A stretch of DNA of 64,000 nt from Cacajao melanocephalus (Eukaryota; Chordata; Mammalia; Primates; Pitheciidae). The stretch spans positions 1-64,000 of the forward strand of contig CAUYLG010059292.1 of assembly GCA_963573385.1 (NCBI GenBank), written 5' to 3'. The notes below the pieces were generated by a model. The model searched no databases and was not told the origin of the DNA. It saw only the letters and a list, made by a program, of their open reading frames with translations. Both the position numbers and the translations under genes were made by a program. Shown here piece by piece: positions 15,228 through 31,709 of this stretch. The first letter of the stretch is position 1. Each line of letters starts with the position of its first letter.

Positions 15228-15570
15228 ACGGGTGCAGTGTGTCATGCCTGTAATCCAAGCACTTTGGGAGGCCTAGGCAGGCAGATCACCTGAGATCAGG
15301 AGTTCAAGACCAGCCTGGCCAACATGGTGAAACCCCGTCTCTACTAAAAATACACAAAAAAATTACCCGGGCTTGGTGGCAGATGCCTGTTATCCCAGCT
15401 ATTCGGGAGTCTGAGGCAGGAGAATTGCTTGAACACAGGAGGCGGAGGTTGTAGTGTGCGGAGGTTGTAGAGTGCCATTGCACTCCAACCTGGGCAAAAA
15501 TTTTCAAACTCCAACAAAAAAAAAAAAAAAAAAAAAAAAAGAAGAAGAAGAAGAAAAGAGAAAAAGAAAA
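15228..15570 (+). repeat. AluS with long AAG tail
   Basis: Contains an internal 16-bp duplication (GCGGAGGTTGTAGTGTGC near 15440); tail of over 25 A then GAA units. Confidence 0.85.
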
Positions 15571-16481
15571 ATGTTTGCTTCTGAGGGCACTGTGGAGGAC
15601 TTTATTCGGGGTATTGTTTTCTAAGCCCCAACAGGGAATTTAGGAAAGAGCCATTGACATGGATGCCTTCTGTGTGCAGATCACAGGCAGCTGGAAGGGT
15701 TAGACCATTTGGCCAATGGATTATGGACCATTGACAGGGGCAGCTTTATATGAATGGAGTCAACAGATGTGAATATCGGGCCCCCCTTCTTGGGAACCTA
15801 AGACCCAACTAGAAAAGGCCAGAATGATGTGACTTAGCAGCTTCTAGACAAAAAAAATAGCCTTGGGATTTTTTTCAACAACAGTAACTTCAGGATGAGT
15901 CAATCTTTGGGCCACCCTAGGCTACAGCATGGCAGTGGTTGTCAAGGTAATGTGACGATAGGTGACTTTTTTCTTTTCCTTATTTTCCAGAGTTCCTCTA
16001 ATGTAGTTCTGAGACTTTGATTGTTGTATAAAGGTTAAATTTGGGATCAGGGGACATCACTTTGCTAGACCCCAGGCTGATTAGTTCCTTCAAGGAGTGT
16101 TCAGATCAGTGAACACCACACTTCAATGGAAACTGATCAGGCACCTTAGAATCCTATACATAAGGGAGAATGGACAGCTGGGCTTGCCCCTTGAAGATGG
16201 CTTACATGTCTCAGGCAATGCTTAGGAGAAAAACTAGCTCGGATATTCAAGATGCTGTTTTAGCTCTGAGCACCGTGGTTCTTCTCTCCCTTCTTAAAGG
16301 GAGGTTCATGGCCCCCTATGGATCCCTGAGACCCTTTCAGGGGTCCACGAAGTCAAAATTATTTGCATATCAACATAAAGATAGAATTTGCCTTTTTCAC
16401 TGACATAATTTGCCTGGAGCAAAAGCAATGTTGAGTAAAACTGCTTGTGCCGTCACATGACTCAAAGCTGTGGCACCAGGC

Positions 16482-16758
16482 CATGCGCGGTGACTCATGC
16501 CTGTAATTCCAGCAGTGTGAGAGGCTGTGACAGCCAGGAGTTCAAGATCAGTCTGGCCAACATGGCTAAACCCTGTCTCTACTACAAATACAAAAATTAT
16601 CCAGGCATGGTGGCACGTGCCTGTAGTCCCAGCTTCTTGGGAGGCTGAGGCAGGATAATCATTTAAACCTGGGAGATGGAGGTGTCAGTGAGCCAAGATC
16701 ATGCCACTGCACTCCAGACTAGGCGACAGAGTGAGACCTTGCCTCAAAAAAAAAAAAG
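16482..16758 (+). repeat. Alu in the hAT element
   Basis: Full length with small deletion in the left arm. Confidence 0.85.
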
Positions 16759-16783
16759 CAGTGGCATCAAGCTGCAGTCGTAG

Positions 16784-17327
<544 letters not shown>

Positions 17328-17329
17328 TA

Positions 17330-18165
17330 ATATTCTTAAAGCACAGTCTTCATTCTATGTGACAAATGAGAAATAAGCAAAAAGCCCTCCTGCCGAATAC
17401 TACGGTATGAAGGTTTCTTTGGGAAAAACACTTGTGCTGTTTTTGGATCTGCCAGCTGAACTAGATTTTTCCCCCACGGAACACCATTTTTACTTGAAGC
17501 TACGATTATTCAGACTTCAAAATTTGGCAGACAATTCTTTGAAAATGAACAAAATGAGCCTGTCACTTGAAAGAATACTACAGTATTTGTTGCCAGTGAG
17601 GAAATTAGAGCTAAGTAAAAATTCAAATGTTAGAAAACCCGTGTCATGATCTTGACATCTTCCCGATACTCAAAGTTTTCTGATGGGATCAGAGATGAAA
17701 TCAACGAATGTGATTTTCGATATTGTGTAACGAAATATGTCAACATTTGGAAGATCTGAATAACTTCTGCATCTGTGAACCAGTATGTTCAACAGTGACA
17801 GAGGCATGTTTTCACAAAATCATCCTGGATAAGAGATCCATTCAAAGTACAAGATAGAACAATGGACTTTAAAAATATATAAAAGGTCATCGATATGATT
17901 TCACCGTTTCATATTGGAACCAATCTTTAGAAACTATCACTTGCCAACTTTTGTCACAGGATTAGAGAAGAATATCTGCAATTACTTTTAAAAGCCTGTT
18001 AAAATACTCCTCCTTTTATCTACTCCATATTGTGATACCAGATTTTTTCCCATATACTTCAACCTAAATAACATATCTCCACAACTTAAATGAAGCAGAT
18101 ATGAGAATCCAGGTGGCTTCTACAAAGCTGGATGTTCAAGACATTTTCAAAAATATAAAATAATA
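17330..18165 (+). pseudogene. hAT transposase remnant (Charlie/ZBED5-like)
   Basis: Internal part of the hAT element, reading left to right in sense. The C-terminal hATC dimerisation region is still visible at about 17985-18150, where short frames match the family pattern, but stops and frameshifts break every frame; the longest intact stretch is 80 codons at 17407-17649. Related sequences were domesticated elsewhere in mammals (ZBED5, FAM200, ZMYM6 type). Nothing suggests function here. Confidence 0.65.
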
Positions 18166-18168
18166 TAG

Positions 18169-18468
<300 letters not shown>

Positions 18469-18596
18469 CCCAATAATTTTGTGGGGTTTGGGATATATAG
18501 TAATTTTTCACAGAAAATGTTATTTATGTTGACATGTAATGAGTTTGTGGTTGGTATTTTAAAATTTATTAAATAAATATTTAAAATATCTCAGTT

Positions 18597-19290
<694 letters not shown>

Positions 19291-19291
19291 T

Positions 19292-19585
<294 letters not shown>

Positions 19586-19719
19586 ATTTTAATTTTTAAT
19601 ACGATAAATATCAGTAGATAATACCCACATGAACAAAAGTTCTTTGGGGTCCTCTATAATTTTTAAGACTATAAAGGAGTCTTCTGATTAAAAAAAAAAG
19701 TGAGAACTGCTGTCCTCTG

Positions 19720-21190
<1,471 letters not shown>

Positions 21191-21235
21191 CGGGAAGCAT
21201 TTCGGAAGTCTGAGATCGAGTACTAGTTGTCCGTA

Positions 21236-21400
21236 GTGTGGCCAACTCGACGATGCCTCCTTTTATTGACTTTCCTCCTCTTCCTATTTCTCTTCTCTTT
21301 GTTCCTCAACCCATTCCCTTGGATCACATTTCCAAATGACCTGCCGCAAACAAGCTCTTGTTCCAGGCTCTGTTTGAGGGGGAAGAGGCTAAGCTAAGAT
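21236..21400 (+). repeat. Probable LTR fragment behind the pol remnant
   Basis: Sequence after the pol fragment ends in a GGATCACATTTCC... CAAGCTCTTGTTCCAGG... CTGTTTGAGGGGG pattern typical of the 3' end of retroviral LTRs of this age. Family not assigned. Confidence 0.4.
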
Positions 21401-21404
21401 ACTG

Positions 21405-21625
21405 TTTATGTACAACTGTAACCCCTGTTCAGCACTCCCAGCCTCTCTTACACGGCTCTCTTTTTTTTCATATGATCTATTTATTATGTCTATTATTTAT
21501 ATGTTTCTCTCCCACTAAAATGTAAGCTCTGTAAAAACAGGGATATTTCTCTGTTTTGGCCCGTATGGTGTCCCCAGCACCTAGAACACATGATAAAGTT
21601 GTGTTGAATGAGTGACTACATGATT
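21405..21625 (+). repeat. L2 3' end
   Basis: ACTAAAATGTAAGCTCTGTA, CCCCAGCACCTAGAACACAT and TTGTGTTGAATGAGTGA are the L2 end. Confidence 0.7.
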
Positions 21626-21934
21626 AGAGCTAATGTATGTACAATTAGATGTTAAATATTTAGAACATGGTAGAAAATTCTGGGCCTCAGGAAAGACAAG
21701 GTTTAGCTGTGGCTGGTTTGGGAACTGTGGTCAGGATAGAGGAATTTCAGGATTCAAGAGACTAAGGAGTGGGCCTGGCTTGGCCCAGGAGCAAGGCTGG
21801 TCCAAAATTCAGGGTCTGATAGAACCAAACCTTTTCCTACCCATGGTGCCATGTTTCAGCCAAAGCCCTTATGCTTGTACCACAATCCCCCCAGCCCTCC
21901 CCATAAAGGCTGAATTCCCTATGGTTAAAAGCCC

Positions 21935-22440
<506 letters not shown>

Positions 22441-23137
22441 AAACTCCGCTGTGCCGCATGGTGGGGGTGGCGGCCTTTGGGTTCTAGGTCCTCTCTTCCT
22501 TCTGGTGGGAGAGTCAGTCTTCCCTCAATAACGTTGTTGATTCCATTTTGCTGGGTCAAGGTCAGGAGGGAGATACAGTCTGGACGAAAAACTCCTGAGT
22601 TCTCTACAGGATGCAGAGCCACTGGGCGCCCCTTGCAAATTGAGTTCAAGGTCCTGCTCCAAGAGTTCTAAATAGAAATGAGCTCATTGATTTGGACACC
22701 CAGCTGGGTATACCTTTCAGCTTCAGTTCTGAAGCGTCATGTCTGTGAAACATGGGCTGCTTGAGTTGTATCATGTCAATCCAGCCAGAACAAGACACAT
22801 CATCCTGTCTTGCCTCTACTTACCCTGTGTCCTTCCAGAAGCACCCCTCCCGCCACCCAACACCAGAGCTACCTGCTGAGACCTACCAATCCTCTGTTTG
22901 TCCTGTTCTCCCTATTTCATTTCTTTCTTTTCCTTTCCTGCCTTCTTTGGCTTTACAGCAGGCTTCGCTCCCCAACAGGTTCCATTTTATTGTTCAACTA
23001 GTTTAACATGCATGTTTAATTGAACAAGGTCAAACGCTAGTCAATATTTTGCCCTCCCACCAAATAATAGACATTTCCCACTCTGTCACTCCTCACCAAT
23101 TTGTTATTGTTTTATGGTTCTTTAGTTTTATCTCATT

Positions 23138-23432
23138 TTTTTTTTTTTTGAGACTGAGTCTCACTTTGTTGCCCAGGCTGGAGTGCAATGGTGCAGTCTT
23201 GGTTCACTACAACCTCTGCCTCTCAGGTTCAAGCGATTCTCCTGCCTCAGCCTCCTGAGTGGCTGGGATTACAGGCATGAGCTATCACGCCAGGCTGATT
23301 TTTGTATTTTTAGTAGAGATGAGGTTTAGCCATGTTGGCCAGGCTGGTCTCAAACTCCTGACCTCAAATGATCCACCCACCTCAGCCTCCCAAAATGGTA
23401 CAATTGCAGGCATGAGCCACCGTGCCCAGCCT
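23138..23432 (-). repeat. AluS
   Basis: Full length; CTCATTTTTT before and after. Confidence 0.9.
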
Positions 23433-24127
23433 CTCATTTTTTCCATCCCCACAAATTGGTCATTTTTGTCATTGTTTTATGCTATCAATGCTTATTCAAT
23501 CCACTTCTGTGTTGACATTTCTTTGCTCACCATTCTCACTTGAATCTTAGACTTTTTTCCGAGATTACTTTTTTTGTTCTTGTAGAACATCCTTTAGAAT
23601 TCCCTTAGGTGAGAGTCTATTAGTTATAAATGCTCTCAATTTTCATCTGAAAAATGTGTCTTTTAAACCTTATACTTGAGAGATAGTCAAGATTGATAGC
23701 TATTTTTTATCAGTACTTCGAGATGCTGTTCCATTGTCTTCTGGCTTTAGTAGTTAGTATTGAGATGTTAGCTGCCCATCTGCTTCATGATCACTCCATC
23801 TTATGTCTAGTGAACAGCAGTTTTGCTACCGGAAAGTTTGATGTAGATTTCTTTTTATTTATCATGCTTGGGTTGGGGAAGCTTCCAGAATCTGAAGATT
23901 GTGTCTTTCATCAATTCCAGAAATTTTTCATTTCCTTCTAGAACTCTTATTAGACATATTTAAATCCTTGTTCCTTGTCTATGTCTCTTAACCTCATTCA
24001 GATTTTCCATTGCTTTGTCCTCCTGTGCTCCATTCTGGGTAAATTCTTCAGATCTATTTTTCAGCTCACTAGTTGTCTCTTCAGCCATATTAATCTGCTG
24101 TTTATTTTTATGTATGTATTTATTTAT

Positions 24128-24388
24128 TTTGACAGATTCTCACTTTCTCAGCCAGACTGCTGATTGTGCAGTGGCGCAATCTTGGCTCACTGTGACCTCC
24201 ATCTCCTGGGTTCAAGCAATTCTCATGCCTCAGCCTCCCAGTTATCTGAGATTACAGGTGTGTGCCACCACAGCTGGCTAAGTTTTGTATTTTTAGTAGA
24301 GACGGGGTTTCACTGTGTTGGCCAGGTTAGTCTTGAACTCCTGGTCTCAAGCCATCAGCCTGCCTCAGCCTCCCAAAGTGCTGGGCCT
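24128..24388 (-). repeat. Alu, ends lost
   Basis: Lacks the last 30 bp of the 5' end. Confidence 0.85.
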
Positions 24389-25224
24389 TAATCTACCGTT
24401 TAATCTGTACATTGGGCTTCTATTTTCAAAAATTCTGTTTTTACATAATGACTTGCTTCTTTTTCCTAAATCTTCCTGGTCACTTGTCATAGTCTCTTGT
24501 TCCTTATCAATACTTTCAATTAACAACTTTTAATTCTTTAAGCATATAAAACATCCTGATTTTACATTCTATGTACCATAATCCTACATCTAAGATGTGT
24601 TCGAAGGTCTGCATTTTTAATTTATTGCTTTGTGCCACTCTCACCTGAAGCACCTCGTGTCCCGTGTTTTATGATTTTTCTGTTTTACAACCATGTGAAC
24701 TCATGTTCTGTGGAACTTTTTCTGTGAGATTTCTTTGAGTCATGAATATAGGGCGTGTTACTCCAGAGAGGATTTTCTGCCACGTGCTTAGGGAGCTATT
24801 GTTTACCTTACTTTCAATTATTATATTACCTTTGTTTGTTTATTATATGGTTGTTTTTGCCACACAGGTGCCGTGAGTTCTACCTCCAGGGATATTAGTG
24901 AGTACACTTGTGGTGAGGGGCATTCAGGGTGGACATTTATTTTTCTCCCACTCAGAGTCCATGCTAAGTTGGGCAAGCTCTGTGTCAGCTCCCTTTAAGG
25001 AATTTTTATCTCCAAGTTCTCCACTGTGGACGTTATATTTCAGTGCTCTTTGTTTAAGGTAGAGATTTCAGATTTTGTTTTTCACTTTGATTTTGTTTTT
25101 CAGCTTTAACTTTTGTCCATGTTCGTAAGACTGAAGTTCTTGGTCAACTGGATCAACAGATAATTCTCCACTGGCTGTGATCTCTTTGGAGTTTTGTTTT
25201 GTTATCTTTATATATTAATATATA

Positions 25225-25436
25225 CAGGGTCTCACTCTGTTGCCCAGGCTGTAGTGCAGACTGTTGGCACAATCTTGGCTCACTGCAGCCTCGACCTCCT
25301 GGGTTCAAGTGATCCTCCCACCTCAGCCTCCCGAGCAGCTGAGACCACAGGTGTGCACCACCATGCCTGCTAATTTTTGCACCTTTTGCAGAGATAGGGT
25401 TTCACCATGTTGCCCAGGCTTGTCATTTTTGACCTC
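25225..25436 (-). repeat. AluJ, truncated
   Basis: Breaks off in the right arm at GCCCAGGCTTGTC. Confidence 0.8.
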
Positions 25437-25639
25437 GGATAATTTTATTTCTTGGCACCTCAGGTATACATTTGAAAAGACGGTTTACAATATTTTTGTG
25501 GTGTTTTGTATTAGGAGAGTTTTTCATCATATGCTGTCTTCCATATTGTCAGAAATGGAGTCTAGCCATCCTTCCTGGCCCATTTCAAACGGGTTTCTCT
25601 TAGGACCAGGAGACCTCACATGATGTGTGTCCTAACCTG

Positions 25640-25772
25640 GCCTGTGGTTTGGTCACTTGTGTATGTGAAATCCATGCTCCTTGAGGGCAGGAATATGGTT
25701 TCCTCTTTTTCCCTTCCACAGAGTCCAGTCCAGAGTTCTGCACACCAGGTCTCTGTAAATGAATGGAATTGC
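25640..25772 (+). repeat. L2 3' end
   Basis: CCATGCTCCTTGAGGGCAGG through GTCTCTGTAAATGAATGGAA. Confidence 0.6.
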
Positions 25773-26900
25773 ATACAGGAGCTCAAAGCACCCACGCAAA
25801 CCTGTGCTGCCAGCGACTTCCACCAGAGGGCAGCAGCAGCAGGTGCCAGCGCTAGGGCAGGACTGGGCGGGGTCTCAATCTGGTGGGCGGGGGGGTGGGG
25901 GGATTGGCTCTGTATGGCTCCAATACCTGCCACATCAAATGCCTACACCCACCTTTAAGACCAAACCCAATGGAGGAAGACTCCTCCCCATTCCACATAT
26001 GGGGGAAATGAAGACAAGCAAGGATGCAGGAAGTGGAGGGCCAGGAGAGCTGGACCTGAGATGGGGCCAATTGGGGCAGAGCCAGGATTTGGAACCAAAC
26101 ACCTTCTGGACTTGACCACTCCCAGGGTCCTGCTTGGACAACCAAATTATCTACTGTGTTCATTCAAGAACATTATTCAACGTCTACCGTATGCTCCACA
26201 GGGAGTACCAAGGTGACTTAAGCATACTTGATCCCTGCCTTCTTCCCATCGTGTCAGTCTGCTGCAGTGCAATGGGACAACTCGGGGTTTCTCAGGCAGC
26301 CCTGGGCTTCCTTCGGCCCTTCGCTCCTGCTGTTCCTTCTGGCCCAGAGGCCTCCCATCACTGCTGCTTGTCGAAATCCTGCTCAGCCTTGTAGACCCAG
26401 CTCCTATGTCTGACTCCCGCAGAGGCACGCCCAATCTGGTACCTGGAGATGGGAGCGCTGGCCCCACTGTGCCATCTCAGGGGTGGCTCCCACAGAGCCT
26501 TGGCTCCCTTCTCTGTAGAAGGACTTGTGGGATGGTCATCTCTCAGGCCCTTCCCAATTATGTTTCTCAGAAGAGAGACTTAGGGCATTGAGACTACACC
26601 CTCCTTCCCAGCCACCATTGCACCTGAGGCTAAGGTAAAACTCGGGATTTAATCCATGAGAGCCAAATTCCGTGGACTGGGACAGGCAATGGCTCATTCA
26701 CTCCCTCTTCCAATATGTATTGATTGATCAGCTACTACGTTAAAAATTCTTCCTTTTGGGCCACCAGAAATGAGGCATGGTCCCTGCACTTCCCTTCTTC
26801 TTAGAAGACCCTCGGGGAAGTGCGTTTGCATGGAGGCGTGTGCATGCGTGTGTCTGTCTCTGTGACTCTCGGGGTGCAGCCTGAATGGGTGGGCTCGCAG
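25773..26900. other. Alu-free CD6 upstream region
   Basis: GC-rich single-copy DNA with a G-run cluster at 25881-25904. An L2/MIR-like tail lies near 26695-26740. No exon recognised. Confidence 0.45.
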
Positions 26901-27178
26901 CACAGGGAGCTGGGGCTCTCCCCACCAGCCCCTGTAACAGCAGCCCAGCTTCCTGCAGACCAAAACCACAAGCAGAACAGGGAGGCGTGAGAGACACTCA
27001 CAGGCTGGGTTTGGTCGCATGCGTGTCGGAGAGGAGCGAGCAGAGAGACACAGGAACAGGAACAGCAAAGGGCAGAGCAGACCCGTGCTGGGGCGCACAG
27101 AGACCGTGTCCACCTCCCGGGCCCACGATGGTGCTTCCCACAGGCAGCCACGCGTAGCCGCCAGAGACAGCTCCAGAC
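26900..27178 (+). promoter_or_regulatory. CD6 promoter and 5' leader region
   Basis: Sequence directly upstream of the CD6 start codon. No TATA box is visible. A CTTCCTG (ETS core, 949-955 of the 26-kb block, that is 26949-26955) is followed 9 bp later by AACCACA (RUNX core, 26964-26970). ETS plus RUNX is the usual pairing in T-cell promoters and, as I recall, both factor families have been implicated at human CD6. The exact transcription start cannot be read from the sequence. Confidence 0.5.
27128..27157 (+). promoter_or_regulatory. Upstream ORF in the CD6 leader (9 codons)
   Basis: ATG at 27128 followed by eight codons and TAG at 27155-27157, encoding MVLPTGSHA. It ends 21 nt before the CD6 start. 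The context is A at -3 and G at +4, a strong Kozak match, whereas the CD6 ATG has G at -3 and T at +4. It matters only if transcription starts upstream of 27128, which is likely but not shown here. Confidence 0.5.
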
Positions 27179-27227
27179 ATGTGGCTCTTCTTCGGGATCG
27201 CTGGATTGCTGATGGTCGCCCTCTCAG
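27179..27227 (+). CDS. CD6: CD6 coding exon 1 (signal peptide)
   Basis: First coding exon of the T-cell scavenger-receptor cysteine-rich glycoprotein CD6. The ATG at 27179 opens MWLFFGIAGLLMVALS, a typical hydrophobic signal-peptide core. The exon ends at 27227 after one base of a split Gly codon, followed by the donor GTAGTC (phase 1). Human CD6 starts almost identically (from memory; differences at residues 8, 12 and 13). A second in-frame ATG lies at 27212 but would destroy the signal peptide. CD6 is a type I membrane protein of T cells that binds CD166/ALCAM and CD318 and tunes TCR signalling through its long cytoplasmic tail, which is outside this window. Confidence 0.95.
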
Positions 27228-27229
27228 GT

Positions 27230-29840
27230 AGTCCCCCTTCCCTCGTCTCCTGCCACTCGTGCTGGAGGAGCTGGGTCCTGCCCTCTCGGTCCCCTTTCTG
27301 GTTGTTTCCTTGTGGTCACCTTTCTGGGATCTTTTAGGCAAGACTGTACTCAGGTACCAGGGAGCTCCAGTTTCTGGGGCTTGGAGAGGACACAGGAGCC
27401 CCTCTAGGGCCTGGGGCTGTGCCCGGACAAGGCTCCCTTCCTGAGAAGCCTCCTGGAGTCAGAGAATGCAGGAATCAGGCTTTGTGCCTTACCAGCGAGC
27501 GGGTCACCAGCGTGTGAGGAGGGACGTGCCCCTCCCACCCTTAAACTCAGGAACTCCCCCGTTTCCTATTTCTTGCCAACTCTTAGGAAGGAACACTTCA
27601 CCTTCCAGAGAGGCAGGACCATCGATGGTGGTACTTTCAATGCCGAAGCCGAGGCTTTGGGTCCAGCAGGCTTTTGCCAATCACAGGAGCGCGCTGCCCG
27701 AAACAGGACTCGGGGAAGCCAAGGGGAGTTGTGGACAGCCAGGCACTAATGGCTTCGGCACAACCAGATGGGGTAGTCTAGGGCATAAGCGAGCAGGAAG
27801 GCCACCTCTAAGTCTCAAGATGCCCCCCCAAATGACAAGGCACCCTGGCCACCTGGGCCAGGGAATCAGATGGTCAGAAGGTTTGGGGAACTGGGCTGTG
27901 CTCCCCAGATACTTGCTGGCCCCTGTTGAGTGCAAGGTCCAAGCTGGCAGGACCTGGGTAGGGGCCTGGAGATGCAAGAGAGCCTGACCCCATTGAGCTC
28001 TCACATTTGGGGGGTTGGGGAGACTGGTATGGAAACAGAATTTTGGGCCAGGGGAGTCTTGTCCCACCCTGCAGCTGGGGAGCCAAGTGCTTTCATTTTG
28101 TGGTGGGGGACACCCAGGAAGACCCAGTCAGGAGGGGCCGTCGAGCTGGCTTAGAGAATGAGTACATGTCGGGAGACTCTGGGCAGGGGGTGCTCTCCTC
28201 TCTGCCTTGATCCGCAGGTGTGTGTTCCGAGCCCGTGGCCTCATACTGGTTCAGGGAAAGCCATTCGGCTCTGGGAGCAGGCGTTTGTGTGCCTTCAGCC
28301 CTGTGCATGTAGCTTTGCCCCACTAACTCTACCAGGAGTTTCCAGAGCAGTAGCTCTGGGAGTTCGGCTGCTTTCTGCCCCTGAGCTGAGAGAGACTGTC
28401 CAAGAGCGGCCCCCTTTCTACTTCCCCACAAAGCCCAGCCACAGGCTTAGGAGCAAGTGAGATCCAAAAGATCTTCAGACCAGCTCCTTCTCAGCTTCCC
28501 AGCGGGAACGAGGGCCAGGGGCTGAGCTAGGCACTGGGTGCCCTTGGCGTCTGAGCCATGGCAGCTGGCCCAGCAGCCAACTGGGAGAACTGGCTTTGAA
28601 TGGTGCCCACAGGAGAGGCGGGAACCCAGGGGCCTGGGCAGAGCTCAGGGAGGTCGAACAAAGTAGCCCTGGAGCCTCCAAGCTCCCTCGCTTCAGTCTG
28701 CCCCACCCTGCAGCTCCTGCCCGACCTGCTCCCTCTCAGTACTGTCATCTACTTTATGTTTATGAAACTGTGTTGATATTTACGTGACTCACTTGTTATC
28801 GATGCAAGCTCCGTTTTGAAAGGAAACTTGACATCATTTTTGTAAGTGGAAAATCAATATCATTTGCCCTAAGTAAAAGGTAAAGGGAAGCATAAAAGTA
28901 AATGATGGCAAAACCCAATTTGCATTATGCTTTAGCAAAAAGTGAAAAGATGGTGAAGACCCAGAGCTCATCCTGTGAAAGGGGAGATGAGGGAGGGGAG
29001 AGGAGATGACCTCTGGCTCCAGTAGCCATTTTCTTCTTGACTTTGCAGGACGGAACACACAGTGGGCAGGGAATAATTTTCTCACTCTGCCATCTCAGAG
29101 CATTAAACGCGGCTTCCATAAACTCTCCCGAGGGTTGCCAGGGGTGTGTGTCCTATGAAAAATATGGCCTCTCCGGGCAGAAGGAAGACTGCACCTTCAA
29201 GCTGCCCCCTGCCCCTCTCCAAGGCTGATGCAGGGGACACAGAGCTGCTACACCCCAGGTCTGGCTGAGCTTTTCTTCCTCTGTGTCAAGCTCAGCAGGC
29301 CCACACCCTGCAGAACCTGACCCTCAGAGGGCAAGGTTGACCCACATCTACTTGTGGGGAGTTTGTATTGGGCCGACCATATTGGGGAAAGGAGACTAGG
29401 GCCTCCAGGGAGAAAAAGAAGGGAAAGTAAAAATGACAGCAAAGAGGGAGGAAAGGGAACTGGGAGAATGAAGTGCGTGTGGAAGTTCCAGGCCTTCACC
29501 CCAAGAACTATGTCGGGGTGAGGCTGCCTGGCTCTGCCCTGGGACCACAGGCAGGTGGAATCCTGCCCTCCTCTGCCGTGGCAGACCTGGCCAAAGCCTC
29601 GCGGTGCTTGGGCAAACCTCCCCTCTCCTTTCCTTTCTAACCCCAGCACGTGGTGCTATCTTCTCTGCCCAGGCAGCCTGGGTTCTTGGCCTGGACTTGG
29701 TTTGTGTTGTTGGTTTCTGTTGCTTAGAGATTCAAGCCTCCAGTTCTCTGCCACAGTTTCCTAATCAGCCAACTGAGGATGAATGAACAGAGAGAATGAA
29801 TTGGAAGCCCTTGACGGGGAGGGTGGGATGGCATCATGAG
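27230..29840 (+). other. Proximal CD6 intron 1, single-copy
   Basis: No Alu, L1 or LTR over 2.6 kb. Frames such as 27466-27987 (173 codons) lack any domain. Confidence 0.5.
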
Positions 29841-29849
29841 ACCCCAGGT

Positions 29850-29950
29850 TCTGCCCTGGTCCTGCCTCTAATTCACCGTGTGGCCGTGCTGCTTTTCTTC
29901 TCCAGCCCTGTTTTCTCATCAGTGGAAGAGGGGTGCTTTGTTCAGACAAT
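29850..29950 (+). repeat. MIR fragment
   Basis: Decayed GTGTGGCCGTGCTGC and CTGTTTTCTCATCAGTGGAA. Confidence 0.45.
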
Positions 29951-29953
29951 CTA

Positions 29954-30307
<354 letters not shown>

Positions 30308-30852
30308 CAGAAAAGAAAGCTCTTGTCCTGGTCTCACACCATGATGCAGTAACAAAGACCCAGGCCTTTCCCGCCAGGGCGGTGCTGAGCTCTGTGGCTC
30401 TAATTCCATCTGTGCTGCTTTTGTGTATGAGAAGACTGTTTGTGGTTACTTTAAAAAATAATAATAATTCTTTAACAATTTTTTAATTCGCCTTTTCCTT
30501 GATTTGTGAGTTCAACATACTAATCATATTTTATTTATAAGTCCTGTAAGTTTGATCAATGATTTTTGATGGGCCTTTGATTAATATTTGAGCAAATGAA
30601 GTTGAACAGAGGAAGCTTCCTTAAATAATAAATACCCTTACATAGGCAGCTAATCAAACTCCTTTACTTCTGTGCTGTTGAGTGAGTAGTTACTACAATC
30701 ATGCATTTAAAATTCGATAGTCTGCATTGAGATATGTAAAGTGTAAACTATACAACAGATTTTGAAAATGAGTTTAAAGAAAGAATGTATAATATCTCAA
30801 TAAATTGTATGTGATTTATATGTCGAAATGATAATTTTGATATGATGGGCTA

Positions 30853-31304
<452 letters not shown>

Positions 31305-31399
31305 TTACAAATACAATGGATTCCACATTTTATAGAGTAAGAAACAAAATGTTCCCAAGAATTTCAAAAAATGCTTTCAGAACTAAAAAACTAGCATAA

Positions 31400-31700
31400 G
31401 CAAGGTGAGTATTAAGTTATTTTAAAAATTGTTTATAGATATAGGGGGTAGAAGAGCAGTTTTCTTACATGGATGTATTACGCAGTGGTAAGGTCTGGCT
31501 TGTAGCGTACCCAGCACTGAAATATTGTACCTTGTACCCAAGAAGCAATTTTCATTCCTCACTCCCCTCCCGTCTTCCCAGTTTTTGGAGTCTCCAACGT
31601 CTACTACTCCATTCTATAGGTCCGTGTGGACATGTTATTTGGCCCCTAAGTGAGAACGTGGTGTTTGACTTTCTGTTTCTGAGTTATTAAAGCGAATATT
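31400..31700 (-). repeat. L1 3' end (L1MA/MB type)
   Basis: Reverse-oriented L1 3' UTR: ACGCAGTGGTAAGGTCTGG, GTACCCAAGAAGCAATTTTC, GAGTCTCCAACGTCTACTAC and TTTCTGTTTCTGAGTTATT. 5'-truncated. Confidence 0.8.
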
Positions 31701-31709
31701 ACATTCTCG

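Larger units (their letters stand above)
23432..25620 (-). repeat. L1M-type LINE, old, split by two Alus
   Basis: AT-rich sequence with familiar old-L1 phrases in antisense orientation (GATGCTGTTCCATTGTCTTCTGGC, shortened here, near 23725; TCCAGAGAGGATTTTCTGCC near 24753). Alus at 24128-24388 and 25225-25436 interrupt it. Limits and orientation approximate. Confidence 0.5.
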
